In this document: piece after piece, positions 1 through 12,467 of the stretch
Layout of the letters: each line of letters opens with the position of its first letter
Numbering within the stretch: position 1 is the first letter of the stretch
Assembly: GCA_965221725.1 (NCBI GenBank)
Contig: OZ244909.1
Span: 3,906,001-3,970,000, forward strand
Direction: 5' to 3'
DNA: 64,000 bases
Source of the DNA: HK1 sp965221725
GTDB lineage: Bacteria; Pseudomonadota; Gammaproteobacteria; HK1
Made by a program: the position numbers and the translations under genes
Notes under the pieces: generated by a model
Databases searched by the model: none
Seen by the model: only the letters and a program-made list of their open reading frames with translations
Told to the model about the DNA's origin: nothing

Positions 1-3000
1 AGGTCTACATGGGCGAGATACCGCTCATGACCGACACCGGAACCTTCATCATCAATGGCACCGAGCGTGTCATCGTCGCCCAGCTTCACCGTTCGCCCGG
101 TGTGTTCTTCGAGCATGATCGGGGTAAGACGCATTCGTCTGGAAAACTTCTGTTCTCCGCCAGGGTCATCCCGTACCGAGGATCCTGGCTCGATTTTGAA
201 TTCGATCCAAAGGATCTCGTGCATGTTCGGATCGATCGCCGCCGGAAGCTCCCGGCGACAATTCTCCTGCGCGCTCTCGGCTACTCCACCGAGGAGATCC
301 TGGCGCTGTTTTTCGATTTCAACTCTTTCGATCTCACGCCGGACGGCTTGCGGTTCAAGTTCGTACCGGATCGGTTGCGCGGCGATGTTGCCGCGTTCGA
401 CATCAGGGACAAGGAAGGCGCGGTGCTCGTGGAAGCCGGACGGAGAATAACCGCGCGACACATCAGGCAGATTACCAAGGCGGGCCTCGACTTGCTCGAG
501 GTTGATGACGATTATGCGTTCGGTAAGTACCTCGGCCGTGACGTTGTGGATACGGAGACGGGAGAGATCATCGCGAATGCAAACGACGAGGTAACCGGAG
601 AATTGCTCGGCAAGCTTCGCGAGAGTGGCGTGGAATCCTTCGAGACCCTTTATACCAACGATGTCGACCGCGGGCCGTTCATGTCGCGGACGCTTAGCAC
701 CGATCCGACGCATAGCCAACTCGACGCCCAAGTCGAAATTTATCGGATGATGCGTCCCGGAGAACCACCCACGAAGGAGGCAGCTCAAGGGTTGTTTCAC
801 AATCTGTTCTTCAGCGCCGAGCGATACGATATCTCCTCGGTCGGACGAATGAAGTTCAATCGGCGGATAGGTCGAAGTCGAGAGGAAGGTCCGGGAATTA
901 TCTACGACGGGAAATACATCAAGTGCTACCTCGGTTTCGAGGAGCAGGCTATTGGGAAAGGTGCCTTCGCACGCAACGAGGTTAAGAGCAGGTGGCGGAT
1001 CACGCGGGATATGTACGACAGCGCGACCGGGAAGCTTGTTGCCAGATCGCACGAACCCGCGACAGCAGAGTTGTTGCGGCGGTTACTCAAGACCGGTCAC
1101 GAGTCGGTCGACGTGTTCCAAACCCGCCGGGATGACGAGATGCTGACCCGTCTCGTTCTGGAAAATGGCGGCGAGTCCGACATCATTGAGGCTCTCAAGA
1201 CTCTTGTCGACATCAAGAACGGCATCGGCATGGTCGACGACATCGATCATCTTGGGAACCGCCGTATTCGCAGCGTCGGCGAGATGGCGGAGAACCAGTT
1301 TCGTATCGGCTTGGTGCGGGTCGAGCGCGCGGTCAAGGAGCGCCTGAGTTTGGCTGAGACGGAAGAACTCATGCCGCAGGAGCTCATCAACGCCAAGCCG
1401 GTTTCGGCCGTGGTCAAGGAGTTCTTCGGATCGAGCCAGTTGTCGCAGTTCATGGATCAGAATAACCCGCTTTCAGAGGTCACTCACAAGCGCAGGGTCT
1501 CGGCGCTCGGTCCGGGCGGGCTGACGCGCGAGCGGGCCGGATTCGAGGTTCGCGATGTTCACCCCACCCACTACGGGCGGGTTTGTACCATCGAGACCCC
1601 GGAGGGTCCGAACATCGGTCTCATCAACTCGCTGGCGGTATATGCGCGGACGAATCGGTACGGTTTTCTCGAAACGCCATATCGAAAGGTCGAAAAGGGC
1701 CAGGTCACCGACGAGATCGATTATCTGTCTGCTATTGAGGAGGGCCAGTATGTCATCGCGCAAGCCAATACGACGCTCGACGACGACGGGAGGCTGATCG
1801 ACACTCTCGTGACCTGTCGTCACCAGAACGAGGCCACGCTTTCTTCGCCGGAGCGTGTGCAGTACATGGATGTGTCGCCGAAGCAGATCGTGTCGGTGGC
1901 GGCGTCGCTGATTCCGTTTCTGGAGCACGACGATGCGAACCGGGCATTGATGGGTTCGAATATGCAGCGTCAGGCGGTGCCGACCTTGAAGACCGAAAAG
2001 CCACTAGTCGGCACCGGGATGGAGCGCAAAGTCGCGATCGACTCTGGAGTGACGGTGGTCGCAAAGCGTGGCGGCACGGTCGATTCCGTCGATGCGGCGC
2101 GTATCGTAGTGCGAGTCAACGACGATGAGACCATCGCCGGGGAGCCGGGGGTCGACATCTACAGCCTCATCAAGTACACGCGATCAAATCAGAATACGTG
2201 CATCAACCAGCGTCCGCTCGTGAAGCCGGGCGACGTGATCGCCGGTGGCGATGTGCTCGCGGACGGACCCTCGACCGACTTGGGAGAGCTTGCGCTAGGA
2301 CAGAACATGCTCGTCGCGTTTATGCCCTGGAACGGATACAACTTTGAAGACTCGATCCTGATTTCGGAGCGCGTCGTCGAGGAAGACCGCTACACCACGG
2401 TTCATATCGAGGAGCTCGTGTGCTTCGCGAGGGACACGAAGCTCGGACCCGAGGACATCACCTCCGACATCCCCAATGTCAGCGAGAATGCACTTTCCAA
2501 GCTGGACGAATCTGGAATCGTCTATGTCGGCGCGGAGGTGAAAGCCGGAGACATCCTGGTGGGTAAGGTCACGCCTAAAGGCGAGACACAGCTTACTCCG
2601 GAGGAGAAACTGCTTCGCGCAATCTTCGGCGAGAAGGCGTCGGATGTGAAAGATACTTCGTTGCGGGTCCCGTCAGGGATGAACGGAACGATCATCAATG
2701 TGCAGATCTTTACCCGGGACGGTGTGGAGAAGGATTCGCGGGCCAGGCAGATCGAGGAATCGGAGCTGGAGAAGGTTCGCAAGGATCTGGACGATCAGTT
2801 CCGGATTCTCGCCGACGATACCTACCTTCGACTTGAGCGCCTTCTCGTCGGGCAGATCTCGGACGGTGGCCCGGGAGATATCGAAGCCGGGAGTCGGATT
2901 TCCGAGGATTATCTGGGCGCCATTGATCGGCGGGAATGGTTCGCCATTCGACTACGAAGCGATGATGCCAATGCACAACTTGAGAAGGCGCGAGAGCAAC

Positions 3001-3968
3001 TTGATGAACAGAAGGCGCAGCTCGATGCGTACTTCACCGAGAAGGAAGGGAAGCTGAGGTCGGGCGATGACCTCGCGCCGGGTGTGCTGAAGATGGTCAA
3101 GGTTTACCTTGCCGTGAAGCGGCGGATCCAGCCCGGTGACAAGATGGCGGGACGACACGGAAACAAGGGCGTTATCTCGATGATCGTTCCGGTCGAAGAC
3201 ATGCCGTACATGAAGGACGGCACACCGGTCGATATCGTCCTGAATCCCCTCGGGGTGCCGTCGCGAATGAACGTGGGGCAGGTGCTCGAGGCCCATCTCG
3301 GATGGGCGTCGAAGGAGCTTGGTCACAGGGTGTCGCGCATGCTGGATGGTCTTGAGCAATCCCGTGGTCTGCGCCGCTTTCTGCAGAAAGTATATGCGCT
3401 CAAGGACAAGGCGGATCCTGTAGGCAGCCTGAGCGACACTGAATTGCGGGAGCTCGCGGGCAACTTGCGGGGAGGGGTTCCAATGGCGACACCAGTGTTC
3501 GATGGGGCCAGCGAGTCCGAGATCAAGAACCTGCTCGAACTCGCGGGCCTTCCGCGTGACGGTCAGACGCAACTCTTTGACGGCCGAACCGGGGACCCGT
3601 TCGACCGACCGGTCACCGTCGGCTACATGTACATGATGAAGCTTAATCATCTTGTTGACGACAAGATGCACGCGAGGTCGACGGGACCGTACAGTCTGGT
3701 GACGCAGCAACCACTGGGCGGAAAGGCGCAATTCGGGGGCCAACGGTTCGGTGAAATGGAAGTTTGGGCTCTGGAGGCATACGGAGCTTCCTATACGTTG
3801 CAGGAGATGCTGACGGTGAAATCGGACGACGTGAACGGTCGCACAAAGATGTACAAGAACATCGTTGACGATGAGCATCGTATGGAAGCGGGCATGCCTG
3901 AGTCCTTCAACGTATTGATGAAGGAGATTCGATCACTCGGGATAGACATCGAACTCGAACACGACTGA
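1..3968 (+). CDS. rpoB: RNA polymerase beta subunit (partial, 5' end missing)
   Basis: This is the catalytic beta subunit of RNA polymerase. The reading frame is open at the left edge (codons GTC TAC precede the first Met), so about 118 N-terminal residues lie outside the window. The rifampicin-pocket block GSSQLSQFMDQNN...THKRRVSALGP (about 1435-1515) has the sensitive residues at the usual Q, D, H and S positions. Thr replaces E. coli Pro560 in CTIETPEG. The C-terminus ends PESFNVLMKEIRSLGIDIEL, as in the family. The protein is roughly 95 residues longer than E. coli RpoB, because a large insert lies between FNRRIGR and ALKTLVDIKNG (about 895-1177). rpoC follows after a 111-bp spacer. Confidence 0.98.
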   Translation, partial: VYMGEIPLMTDTGTFIINGTERVIVAQLHRSPGVFFEHDRGKTHSSGKLLFSARVIPYRGSWLDFEFDPKDLVHVRIDRRRKLPATILLRALGYSTEEILALFFDFNSFDLTPDGLRFKFVPDRLRGDVAAFDIRDKEGAVLVEAGRRITARHIRQITKAGLDLLEVDDDYAFGKYLGRDVVDTETGEIIANANDEVTGELLGKLRESGVESFETLYTNDVDRGPFMSRTLSTDPTHSQLDAQVEIYRMMRPGEPPTKEAAQGLFHNLFFSAERYDISSVGRMKFNRRIGRSREEGPGIIYDGKYIKCYLGFEEQAIGKGAFARNEVKSRWRITRDMYDSATGKLVARSHEPATAELLRRLLKTGHESVDVFQTRRDDEMLTRLVLENGGESDIIEALKTLVDIKNGIGMVDDIDHLGNRRIRSVGEMAENQFRIGLVRVERAVKERLSLAETEELMPQELINAKPVSAVVKEFFGSSQLSQFMDQNNPLSEVTHKRRVSALGPGGLTRERAGFEVRDVHPTHYGRVCTIETPEGPNIGLINSLAVYARTNRYGFLETPYRKVEKGQVTDEIDYLSAIEEGQYVIAQANTTLDDDGRLIDTLVTCRHQNEATLSSPERVQYMDVSPKQIVSVAASLIPFLEHDDANRALMGSNMQRQAVPTLKTEKPLVGTGMERKVAIDSGVTVVAKRGGTVDSVDAARIVVRVNDDETIAGEPGVDIYSLIKYTRSNQNTCINQRPLVKPGDVIAGGDVLADGPSTDLGELALGQNMLVAFMPWNGYNFEDSILISERVVEEDRYTTVHIEELVCFARDTKLGPEDITSDIPNVSENALSKLDESGIVYVGAEVKAGDILVGKVTPKGETQLTPEEKLLRAIFGEKASDVKDTSLRVPSGMNGTIINVQIFTRDGVEKDSRARQIEESELEKVRKDLDDQFRILADDTYLRLERLLVGQISDGGPGDIEAGSRISEDYLGAIDRREWFAIRLRSDDANAQLEKAREQLDEQKAQLDAYFTEKEGKLRSGDDLAPGVLKMVKVYLAVKRRIQPGDKMAGRHGNKGVISMIVPVEDMPYMKDGTPVDIVLNPLGVPSRMNVGQVLEAHLGWASKELGHRVSRMLDGLEQSRGLRRFLQKVYALKDKADPVGSLSDTELRELAGNLRGGVPMATPVFDGASESEIKNLLELAGLPRDGQTQLFDGRTGDPFDRPVTVGYMYMMKLNHLVDDKMHARSTGPYSLVTQQPLGGKAQFGGQRFGEMEVWALEAYGASYTLQEMLTVKSDDVNGRTKMYKNIVDDEHRMEAGMPESFNVLMKEIRSLGIDIELEHD

Positions 3969-4079
3969 ATCCGCCTCGCATGAGGAATTTCGGATCAGCG
4001 AGCAAAAGCTTGTAGCGAGCCGACGGGAAGGCTCGGATCGAGCCGACAATGTGTCCGTCGATCAAGAGTGGAGACCGCG

Positions 4080-8294
<4,215 letters not shown>

Positions 8295-8296
8295 CG

Positions 8297-10720
8297 CTGC
8301 CGAGTCATGATAAGTCTGGTTGACGACGTGCTATTTTTCCGCGCGCAGCGCGTGCCTTTGGCCGGCCCGAAACCCGATTGCATGGCCCAGCGCGGCGCTC
8401 GTCAGTCGCGTCTGTCCATGCCACATGATTTGGTTTCCCGGGTCTGGATCGTGCTTTCGGTCCCGGTATCCGCCCAGATGCGCGACCAAGCGCACGGCGT
8501 CGCCGAGGCGCTCGGGGGCATCCAGGCCGTGCGCCAGGGCGTAGTCGCGCAGGAAGCCGAGCTCCTGGTCGGCGAACATCAACTGCGGGTCGCAGTCGGG
8601 CACTTGGCGACCGAGCAGCGTCATCACCATGATGCGCCAGGCGATGACGGCGTTGATCGCGATCGCGCGCTGCAGCCGGTCGGCGGTGCGAAACAGCAGG
8701 CACTCGACGCGGCAGCCGGATTTCAGGACCCGGAAGAAATCCTCGACGCGCCACCTTTGAAGATAGAAACCGACGATTTCGGCCGCGTCTTGTGCGGTTT
8801 TGACCTTGAGCGTGGTCAGCAGGAACCACTGCACGGGTTGCTCGTCGTTGGGCGGCGCTATCTCCTTGATGTGAACTCCGTGCACAGCAACCGGGTCTGC
8901 GCCCGGGACGGCATCCGTCGCCGGCAGCGTGACGCGGCGGAATCGCAGCTCGCAGGCTGCCAGGCGCTTCTGCCGCACGGGGCGGGCCTTCTTCCGGCGG
9001 GATTTGGGACGCGCCGTCAGCCCTTCGATCTCGACGTCGATCAGGCCGTCGGGCGTGCCGGCGCTCATCGTCGCGAACAGCTTCGGCTTCCCCTTTGCGA
9101 GCACCCTGTCGTACTTGGCGCGCACCAGCAGCTCGACGCGTGGACGGCGGCGCTGCACGTCAAGAAGCTCGAACATGTCGGCTTCGCGGTCGCACACGCA
9201 CACCACCCGCGTCCTTGCGCCGATCTCGCGCGCGGCGTCGGCGGTGCCGTTGAAGGCTTCGAGCCAGCGCTGCGTCTTGCGGCGTTTCTCCTCGTGTTTC
9301 GAAAGCGTCTTCACCGGGTCGAAGCCCAGCGCGAGCACGCCGAGCGGCAGGCCCGTTGCGGTCACCGCCAGCGTCGTGTGCATGTGCAAGCCCAGGCTCG
9401 TCGCCGTCGTCTGGTTCGTGCCGATGAGCTGCAGCCCGTCGCAGCCGGGACGGCGCGAGAAGTTCAGGTCCGTGCCGTCCTGGATCGCCAGAACCGTGCG
9501 CTGGCCGCGCATGCGCTGGATGCTGCGCTCACGGTGCGGCGCGAGGATGTTTCGTGGCGTGATCTGCGACTCCGCGGGCGCCTCGATCAGACGGTAGAAG
9601 GCGTTGACCGCGGTGTTGTCGGCGCCGGGAGCGGCATTGATCTTCTGCCCGGGATAAGCGGCCAGAAGTCCGGCGCTCCTGACCAGTCGTGCCGAAAGGC
9701 GTCTGTCTCCCAAGGGGGCTCCTCCGAACTCGTTCTGCGCCCAGTCCTGTGCGTTCAGCCCCTCGCCCGGTTCCAGCGAGGGCGCGTGCTCCACGGGCGC
9801 AACCCCCAGCTTCGTGCGCCAGGCGCGTTCCAACTCGTGCACGAAGACCGTCTTCACGCTCTGCGCCCGGCGTTTCTCCCGGTCCTGGCGACCGCGCCCG
9901 GCGGTCCTGCCCACGCACAGGAAGTTGGCCGCGCGCAGGCACGTTCCGTGATATCCCTCGTCGGCGAAGCTCTCAACGAGATACGGGCGAAAGCCGTAGC
10001 GTTGTTCGAAGTCGCCCGGCAGGCGGCGCAGGATGCGCCCGAGCACGTGGCTGGCCAAGTGCGGGCAGCGCACCGAAGGGCGGATCAGGAAACGGCTCAG
10101 ACACACGACGCGCCGCAGATGTCCCCGGCGCCCGGCGTCGTCCCATCCAATCCAGCGCTCCCGCGCCGCGGCCCGCAGCGCGGCGGCGGCAAATCCCGCC
10201 GCCCCGAGCCAACCGTGCGCCGAGCCGACGAGGTAGCGGACCTGGCAGCCCGCGAAGGTCGTCATCCCGTGCGGGTGCTCGCGTGCGATCAGCGTGTTCC
10301 ACAGCGCCCGGTGCGCCGCGTCCGCGACAGCCATGATCCCGAGGTCCCGTATCCGCTTGGGATGCGCTGGCACTCCTTCGGGCTCGGGGACATCGGTGTT
10401 GAGCAGGCGCGCCCGGCGCTCCACCGCCGAGCCCTTCGGCGGCGGAAGGACGATCTCCGGAACCCTCTGAGCCAAGGCGCCGAGCGCCTTCATGCAGCCG
10501 GCAAGCTGAGGGCGCCCGCGCGCGTCGGCGAACGAAAACTCCTCGCAGATCCGCCGGCCCAGGGCGGACCGACTGTCGAACCGCTCCTCAGACAGGATCG
10601 ACCCTATACGCGCAACCGCCGCCTCGTCGCGCAATGTGCGGCTGATCTGGGACTGTGGCATGGAACCAGCATGCCACGCGGAAAGTCCATTGTTCAGACA
10701 AAAATCTCATGACATGGCAG
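8297..10720 (-). mobile_element. IS4-family insertion sequence with imperfect terminal inverted repeats
   Basis: The element carries one transposase gene on the minus strand. The left end (8297-8310, CTGCCGAGTCATGA) pairs with the reverse complement of the right end (10707-10720, CTGCCATGTCATGA), and weaker identity continues inward for about 15 bases. The eight bases before the left end (8289-8296, GGCTAGCG) and after the right end (10721-10728, GCCTAGCG) agree at 7 of 8 positions and look like a target duplication that includes the rpoC stop codon. IS4 elements usually duplicate 9-12 bp, so the exact duplication length is uncertain. Confidence 0.8.
8331..10661 (-). CDS. IS4-family transposase with N-terminal DUF4338/DruA-like domain
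   Basis: A 776-residue protein in two parts. Residues ~20-300 look like DUF4338, the domain of Druantia protein DruA: the stretch RFLIRPSVRCPHLASHVLGR, then LPGDFEQRYGFRP, LVESF and GTCLRAANF...GRTAGRGRQDR, matches the family pattern as I remember it. Residues ~305-365 (DWAQNEFGGAPLGDRR...) resemble the Tn5-type transposase DNA-binding domain. The rest is an IS4 DDE core with D395 (IQDGTDLNF), D491 (CDREADMFEL) and E640 inside the YREK signature (YLQRWRVEDFFRVLK). No stop or frameshift is visible, so it may be active. It is transcribed against rpoBC and the str genes. The transposase call is firm; the DruA assignment is from memory of motifs. Confidence 0.9.
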   Translation of the reverse strand: MPQSQISRTLRDEAAVARIGSILSEERFDSRSALGRRICEEFSFADARGRPQLAGCMKALGALAQRVPEIVLPPPKGSAVERRARLLNTDVPEPEGVPAHPKRIRDLGIMAVADAAHRALWNTLIAREHPHGMTTFAGCQVRYLVGSAHGWLGAAGFAAAALRAAARERWIGWDDAGRRGHLRRVVCLSRFLIRPSVRCPHLASHVLGRILRRLPGDFEQRYGFRPYLVESFADEGYHGTCLRAANFLCVGRTAGRGRQDREKRRAQSVKTVFVHELERAWRTKLGVAPVEHAPSLEPGEGLNAQDWAQNEFGGAPLGDRRLSARLVRSAGLLAAYPGQKINAAPGADNTAVNAFYRLIEAPAESQITPRNILAPHRERSIQRMRGQRTVLAIQDGTDLNFSRRPGCDGLQLIGTNQTTATSLGLHMHTTLAVTATGLPLGVLALGFDPVKTLSKHEEKRRKTQRWLEAFNGTADAAREIGARTRVVCVCDREADMFELLDVQRRRPRVELLVRAKYDRVLAKGKPKLFATMSAGTPDGLIDVEIEGLTARPKSRRKKARPVRQKRLAACELRFRRVTLPATDAVPGADPVAVHGVHIKEIAPPNDEQPVQWFLLTTLKVKTAQDAAEIVGFYLQRWRVEDFFRVLKSGCRVECLLFRTADRLQRAIAINAVIAWRIMVMTLLGRQVPDCDPQLMFADQELGFLRDYALAHGLDAPERLGDAVRLVAHLGGYRDRKHDPDPGNQIMWHGQTRLTSAALGHAIGFRAGQRHALRAEK

Positions 10721-10961
10721 GCCTAGCGCAGACTCTCCACGATGTCGACGCCGAGGCAGCGTTGTCCAATCCAGAGATGAGCCTGAACGGAGGGGGGAAT
10801 GACAGGCAGAGGGGTGCGGGTTCGAAGGAGTTGTGAATGAGAGGGTGAGGGTGGTGCGATGGGGTCGGGGAGGTCAAGGGGTCGGGGGGTTGTGAGTCGA
10901 ATGGTGATGGGTCCTGTGGAGGCTGTGGGCGAGAGGCGCGAGAGTGTGGGCAGGCGGTGGG

Positions 10962-10977
10962 CCACGCTCAAGCGTGG
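10962..10977. repeat. Perfect hairpin in IS untranslated region
   Basis: CCACGCT at 10962-10968 and AGCGTGG at 10971-10977 form a 7-bp stem around a 2-base loop (or 6 bp with a 4-base loop). It lies beyond the transposase stop of the IS481-like element. No T-run follows on either strand. Confidence 0.5.
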
Positions 10978-11015
10978 TCCACGGGCTGTCCACACGGCCC
11001 GCAGGGCGCACGCCG

Positions 11016-11030
11016 GTCCCCGCAGGGGAC
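11016..11030. repeat. Perfect hairpin in IS untranslated region
   Basis: GTCCCC at 11016-11021 and GGGGAC at 11025-11030 form a 6-bp stem around a GCA loop, about 40 bp from the previous hairpin. Both could form in transcripts of either strand. Function unknown. Confidence 0.45.
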
Positions 11031-11075
11031 TCGTCCACAATTCCACAGGACGTTGGATTGTGAGGTTTGCCCCCC

Positions 11076-12232
11076 CTACGCGGCGCGGCCCCATTCACGC
11101 CTGAAAGCACGGAACAGGGCGTCGCGCGCGGCGTTGACGGCCCGCGCCGCATCGAGGTCGCTGTAGGCGTAGGCGACGGCGTCGAGCTGCCTGAAGGTCA
11201 GCCCGGGCTTGAGCCAGCGCGCGGCATTGGGCAGTGACTTCAGTTTCTCGTAGGGGGTAGCGACGTCGCGGTCGCGGTAGTGGCGGCGGATGCGGCCGGT
11301 GGCGTCGCGCTGCTCGGTGGCGAACAGGCAGGGGCGGTGATAGTTCAGATACGGCGAGAGCACCCCTTGGGTGAAGGCGTTGACCCGGGGGGCGAAGCGC
11401 TGGGCGATGGGGTCGTAGCCGAGGTAGGTGCGAATCACGGCGCCGTTTTTGCCTTCGACCAGGGCATTGTCGTTGCAGTGGCGGGCGCGCGACTTGGTGA
11501 ACTGGCCGATGTGGAGCTTGTTGAGCAGGCGTGCGACGCGGTGGTTGATGTACTGCGAGCCGTTGTCGGCGTGAAAGCCTTGAATCGCGAACGGATAGGC
11601 CTCGATGAGCGCTTCGAGCACGGGGACGAGGAAGCGCTCGGAGATGGCCGCCACACAGCCGATGTGCTCGTACTGGGTGACCTCATCGACGGTGTTGATG
11701 TGGTCACCCCCTTGGCCCCGTTGCGATCGCCCTGGTGGACGGTGTCCACGCGCACGCATCCGGGCTGTCCGTCGGGGCGGAGCTTGCGCCGCTCGGCGAT
11801 GGCGACCACGCGGGGTCGGGTCTTGGTGGACACGCTGCGCCGGGTGCGGTAGGTGCGCGAGTAGCGCAGGTTGTACAGGTGCCCGTTCGACAGCCCCGCC
11901 AGGCGCGCGAAGCGCGCATCGGCGAAGACCTCGTACTGGCGGCGCAGCACCGCCCGGGTGGCCGGCCCGCAGCACTGGCCGAGCGCGGTGTCGACCTCGG
12001 CGAGCAGGCGGATAGCGGCCGCGGTGTCGCGCCTCGTGAAGGGACGCGACGGCACGGCGCGGCGCCGGTCGCGGATGCGTCCCGTCGAGCGGTGCTGGGC
12101 CACCAGCCGGGTGAGCTGCGCGCGCGACAGCCCCGTCATCTTCGCCAGGTACGCTTTCACCGCGCCCTTACGATCATCCTCCGATGACCTCCGAATCGCT
12201 CCCCCTACAGGCTCACCTGTCGTTGGATTCAA
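11076..12232 (-). pseudogene. Integrase-type (IS481-like) transposase, broken by a frameshift
   Basis: The N-terminal part (12232 down to about 11705) contains KMTGLSRAQLTRLV, a helix-turn-helix region, and the first catalytic Asp in CVRVDTVHQGD. The frame then shifts: the expected KGV-YHINTVDEVTQ continues in another frame after a missing base near 11701-11706 (GTGACCAC where GTGTACCAC would keep frame). The second part (to 11076) has the second Asp in HADNGSQYIN and the catalytic Glu in NALVEGKNGAVIRTYLGY, and ends EWGRAA. All three catalytic residues survive but in two frames. A programmed shift is unlikely because no slippery heptamer is evident. Confidence 0.8.
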
Positions 12233-12266
12233 CCCCTCCCTTCAGGCTCACTTCTCATTGGACAAG
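12206..12266. repeat. Tandem copies of the IS end sequence
   Basis: Two related units lie in the same orientation 35 bp apart: 12206-12231 (TACAGGCTCACCTGTCGTTG...) and 12241-12266 (TTCAGGCTCACTTCTCATTG...). The outer one is the terminal inverted repeat. The inner one may be a second transposase-binding site or the scar of an earlier end. The core CGTTGGATT of the inner copy also occurs near 11050 at the other side of the element. Confidence 0.6.
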
Positions 12267-12274
12267 GCTGAGGC

Positions 12275-12303
12275 TTGACGCTCTGACGAAATCCTCGTAC
12301 ATT
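12275..12303 (+). promoter_or_regulatory. Sigma70-type promoter for the str genes
   Basis: TTGACG (12275-12280), a 17-base spacer and TACATT (12298-12303) make a strong housekeeping promoter match, about 165 bp upstream of rpsL. The -35 box begins 11 bases beyond the end of the IS481-like element, so it belongs to the host spacer. It would let rpsL-rpsG-fusA-tuf be transcribed independently of rpoBC, which two insertion sequences now separate from them. Confidence 0.6.
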
Positions 12304-12334
12304 CGCCCGGCTTACATCTGGTTAGAGGTTCGGG

Positions 12335-12367
12335 GCGCGGGGCCAGTGACGAGCCCGGGACCCGCGC
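12335..12367 (+). promoter_or_regulatory. GC-rich stem-loop in the rpsL leader
   Basis: GCGCGGG (12335-12341) pairs with CCCGCGC (12361-12367), leaving a 19-base loop. It lies downstream of the putative promoter and about 100 bases before rpsL, so it would be in the 5' leader. No T-run follows, so a simple terminator is unlikely. A role in leader stability or regulation is a guess. Confidence 0.3.
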
Positions 12368-12467
12368 ATCAAGCAAGCGGTTTGCAGCGATGTTCTTCCG
12401 GCCCTCTGAGCGTTCGATTGTCCTTCGGACGTTCAGGAGGCTGCTCGCTGAGAATGAGAGAGAACGC

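Larger units (their letters stand above)
10662..11075. other. Non-coding stretch: IS4 right end, 42-bp spacer, left end of second IS
   Basis: No gene is visible in these 414 bases. From left to right it holds the upstream region and right inverted repeat of the IS4 element (to 10720), 42 bp (10721-10762) that is probably all that remains here of the original rpoC-rpsL spacer, then the left inverted repeat and a roughly 285-bp untranslated part of the second IS downstream of its transposase stop. That last part is G-rich and contains two perfect hairpins (10962-10977 and 11016-11030). Confidence 0.6.
10763..12264 (-). mobile_element. IS481-like insertion sequence, transposase frameshifted
   Basis: The ends are TGT...ACA. 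The left end TTGTCCAAT...TGAGCCTGAA (10762-10788) matches the reverse complement of the right end at 12241-12265 with one length difference in the middle. A second, similar copy of the end sequence lies just inside the right end (12206-12231). Flanks 10754-10762 and 12265-12273 agree at only 6 of 9 bases, so any target duplication has eroded. The transposase frameshift supports an inactive element older than its IS4 neighbour. Family placement rests on the integrase-type core and the TGT ends. Confidence 0.75.

Noticed and set aside
1435..1515. Rifampicin or streptomycin resistance in rpoB or rpsL
   Set aside because: The key RpoB pocket residues and both S12 lysines are of the sensitive type. 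The Thr at E. coli position 560 looks lineage-specific rather than selected.
8307..10712. An 801-codon open frame on the + strand across the whole IS4 element
   Set aside because: It is antisense to a clearly conserved transposase, its composition is Arg/Ala rich, and it runs into the right inverted repeat. A GC-rich shadow frame.
10754..12273. Target-site duplication of the IS481-like element
   Set aside because: The 9-bp flanks agree at only 6 positions and the ends are uncertain by one base, so I do not claim a duplication.
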